Part shown: piece after piece, positions 33,601-34,700 of the stretch
Layout of the letters: each line of letters opens with the position of its first letter
Numbering within the stretch: position 1 is the stretch's first letter
Position numbers and translations under genes: made by a program
Assembly: GCF_017377655.1 (NCBI RefSeq)
Contig: NZ_JAFREL010000014.1
Coordinates: forward strand, 1-34,700
Source: Candidatus Enterococcus ferrettii
GTDB taxonomy: Bacteria > Bacillota > Bacilli > Lactobacillales > Enterococcaceae
Direction: 5' to 3'
DNA: 34,700 nt
The notes under the pieces: generated by a model
Told to the model about the DNA's origin: nothing
Database searches by the model: none
Seen by the model: the letters and a program-made list of their open reading frames with translations, nothing else

Positions 33601-34700
33601 GAAATTTCTTAGCTAAACAAATGGAGGATATCCAGCCTTCAGGCATTCGGAAATTTTTCGATATTGTGTCTGAACAGCCGGATGCAATTTCTTTAGGGGT
33701 TGGAGAGCCCGATTTTGATACGCCTCGTCATATGACGGAAGAAGGGATTCGTTCGTTACGGGAAGGACGGACTTTTTATACAGCCAATGCAGGTTTAATG
33801 CCTTTACGGGAAAGAATTAGTGAGTATTTGGCTGAACGGGTAGGGGTAAAATACCGACCAGATTCGGAGATTATCGTGACAGTTGGCGGAAGTGAAGCAA
33901 TTGATTTGGCGTTGCGGGTTTTTATTGATCCAGGCGACGAAGTAATAATTCCTCAACCTTGCTTTGTTTGTTATGAGCCAATCACCCAGATGGTTCATGG
34001 GAAGGCAGTAACGATTGATCTACAAGCTAAAAATGAATTTAAGCTAACTCCAGAACAGTTGGAGGCAGTCATTACAGAAAAGAGTAAAATTCTGATTTTG
34101 TCATACCCTAATAACCCAACTGGAGCAGTGATGGATCGTGAATCCTTGATTAAGATTGCTGATGTAGTGAAAAAGCATGATTTGTTAGTCCTTTCAGATG
34201 AAATCTATGCGGAATTATTGTATGACGAAGAATTCGTCAGCATTGCTTCATTGCCAGATATGCGAGAACGGACGATTGTAGTTAATGGATTTTCCAAAGG
34301 TTTCGCCATGACTGGATGGCGCTTGGGGTTCGTAGCTGGACCCGAAATGTTTATCCAGCAAATGCTAAAAGTGCACCAATACATCATTATGGCAGCTCCA
34401 ACGGCTAGCCAATATGCGGCGTTGGAAGGTTTGAAGGATTGGCATGATATTGTGGAAACAATGCGTATTTCTTATGAGGAACGTCGCAACTTTCTGCATT
34501 ATGAGCTGACCAGAATCGGTTTGCCATGCTATCGAGCAAAGGGTGCTTTCTATTTATTCCCGCAGGTTGATCAATTTGGTATCAGCAGCGAAGAATTTGC
34601 TTTGCGTCTATTAGATGAAGAGAAGCTGGCGGTTGTTCCTGGATCGGCCTTTGGTGCGAGTGGCGAAGGATTTTTACGTCTGTCTTATGCTTATTCAATT
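33597..34700 (+). CDS. Class I/II PLP-dependent aminotransferase, 3' end outside window
   Basis: The reading frame from ATG 33597 stays open to the window end: 368 residues of a protein normally about 390 long. It belongs to the aspartate/alanine aminotransferase fold type I. Visible motifs are the LGVGEPDFDTP opening (about 33-43), SYPNNPTGA, SDEIYAELLYD with the PLP-ring Asp, NGFSKGFAMTGWRLG with the PLP lysine (about 231-245), and the C-terminal arginine in GFLRLSYA. The ATGA overlap with the Lrp gene couples their translation. PatA or AlaT-type activity is likely; the exact amino acid is unknown. Confidence 0.9.
   Translation, partial: MRNFLAKQMEDIQPSGIRKFFDIVSEQPDAISLGVGEPDFDTPRHMTEEGIRSLREGRTFYTANAGLMPLRERISEYLAERVGVKYRPDSEIIVTVGGSEAIDLALRVFIDPGDEVIIPQPCFVCYEPITQMVHGKAVTIDLQAKNEFKLTPEQLEAVITEKSKILILSYPNNPTGAVMDRESLIKIADVVKKHDLLVLSDEIYAELLYDEEFVSIASLPDMRERTIVVNGFSKGFAMTGWRLGFVAGPEMFIQQMLKVHQYIIMAAPTASQYAALEGLKDWHDIVETMRISYEERRNFLHYELTRIGLPCYRAKGAFYLFPQVDQFGISSEEFALRLLDEEKLAVVPGSAFGASGEGFLRLSYAYSI

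Overview
The window looks like a chromosomal segment of a low-GC Gram-positive lactic acid bacterium, most likely an Enterococcus or close relative. This is an inference from AGGAGG-type ribosome binding sites, frequent TTG and GTG starts, sigma-A promoters with extended -10 boxes, a PepX peptidase and an Opp peptide importer. I see no rRNA, tRNA, CRISPR array, insertion sequence or phage gene.

Region 1 (1-6562) is an oligopeptide ABC importer, oppA-oppB-oppC-oppD-oppF. A small membrane-protein gene (DUF3899-like) sits on the opposite strand between oppA and oppB. A strong terminator follows oppF.

Region 2 (6784-21530) is a ureide (allantoate) fermentation island. A leftward alpha/beta hydrolase gene is divergent from a seven-gene rightward operon, allC-allE-allD-allF-allG-allH-arcC. 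The operon predicts the route allantoate to ureidoglycine, ureidoglycolate and oxalurate, then oxamate plus carbamoyl phosphate, then ATP, CO2 and ammonia. The allF/G/H genes (formerly fdrA, ylbE, ylbF) encode the oxamic transcarbamylase assigned in E. coli. A PucR-family regulator gene converges on the operon. Beyond it, rightward, come pucG (ureidoglycine-glyoxylate aminotransferase, a second route to oxalurate), an MFS transporter and a glutamate-transporter-like (DAACS) symporter whose substrate site is altered. No allantoinase is present. The promoters of allC and of the MFS gene share a dyad, an unusual -35 and a TACAAT -10 at identical spacing, which suggests one regulon, plausibly under PucR.

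Region 3 (21474-24667) starts with a roughly 760-base stretch without an intact gene, possibly holding decayed coding sequence. It is followed by pepX with an extended -10 promoter and a candidate catabolite-repression (cre) site.

Region 4 (24679-29219) holds small unknown genes, an unrecognised helix-turn-helix-like protein, a TMEM175-like potassium channel homologue whose ribosome binding site is partly buried in a hairpin, and a 14-TM-type MFS drug exporter with a perfect 19-bp palindrome at its predicted transcription start.

Region 5 (29344-33054) is a MacAB/YknXYZ-like exporter operon: a four-TM protein, a membrane-fusion protein, an ATPase and a permease. It ends in a very strong terminator.

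Region 6 (33106-34700) is an Lrp/AsnC regulator overlapping a class I/II aminotransferase gene that runs off the window end, an arrangement like Bacillus alaR-alaT.
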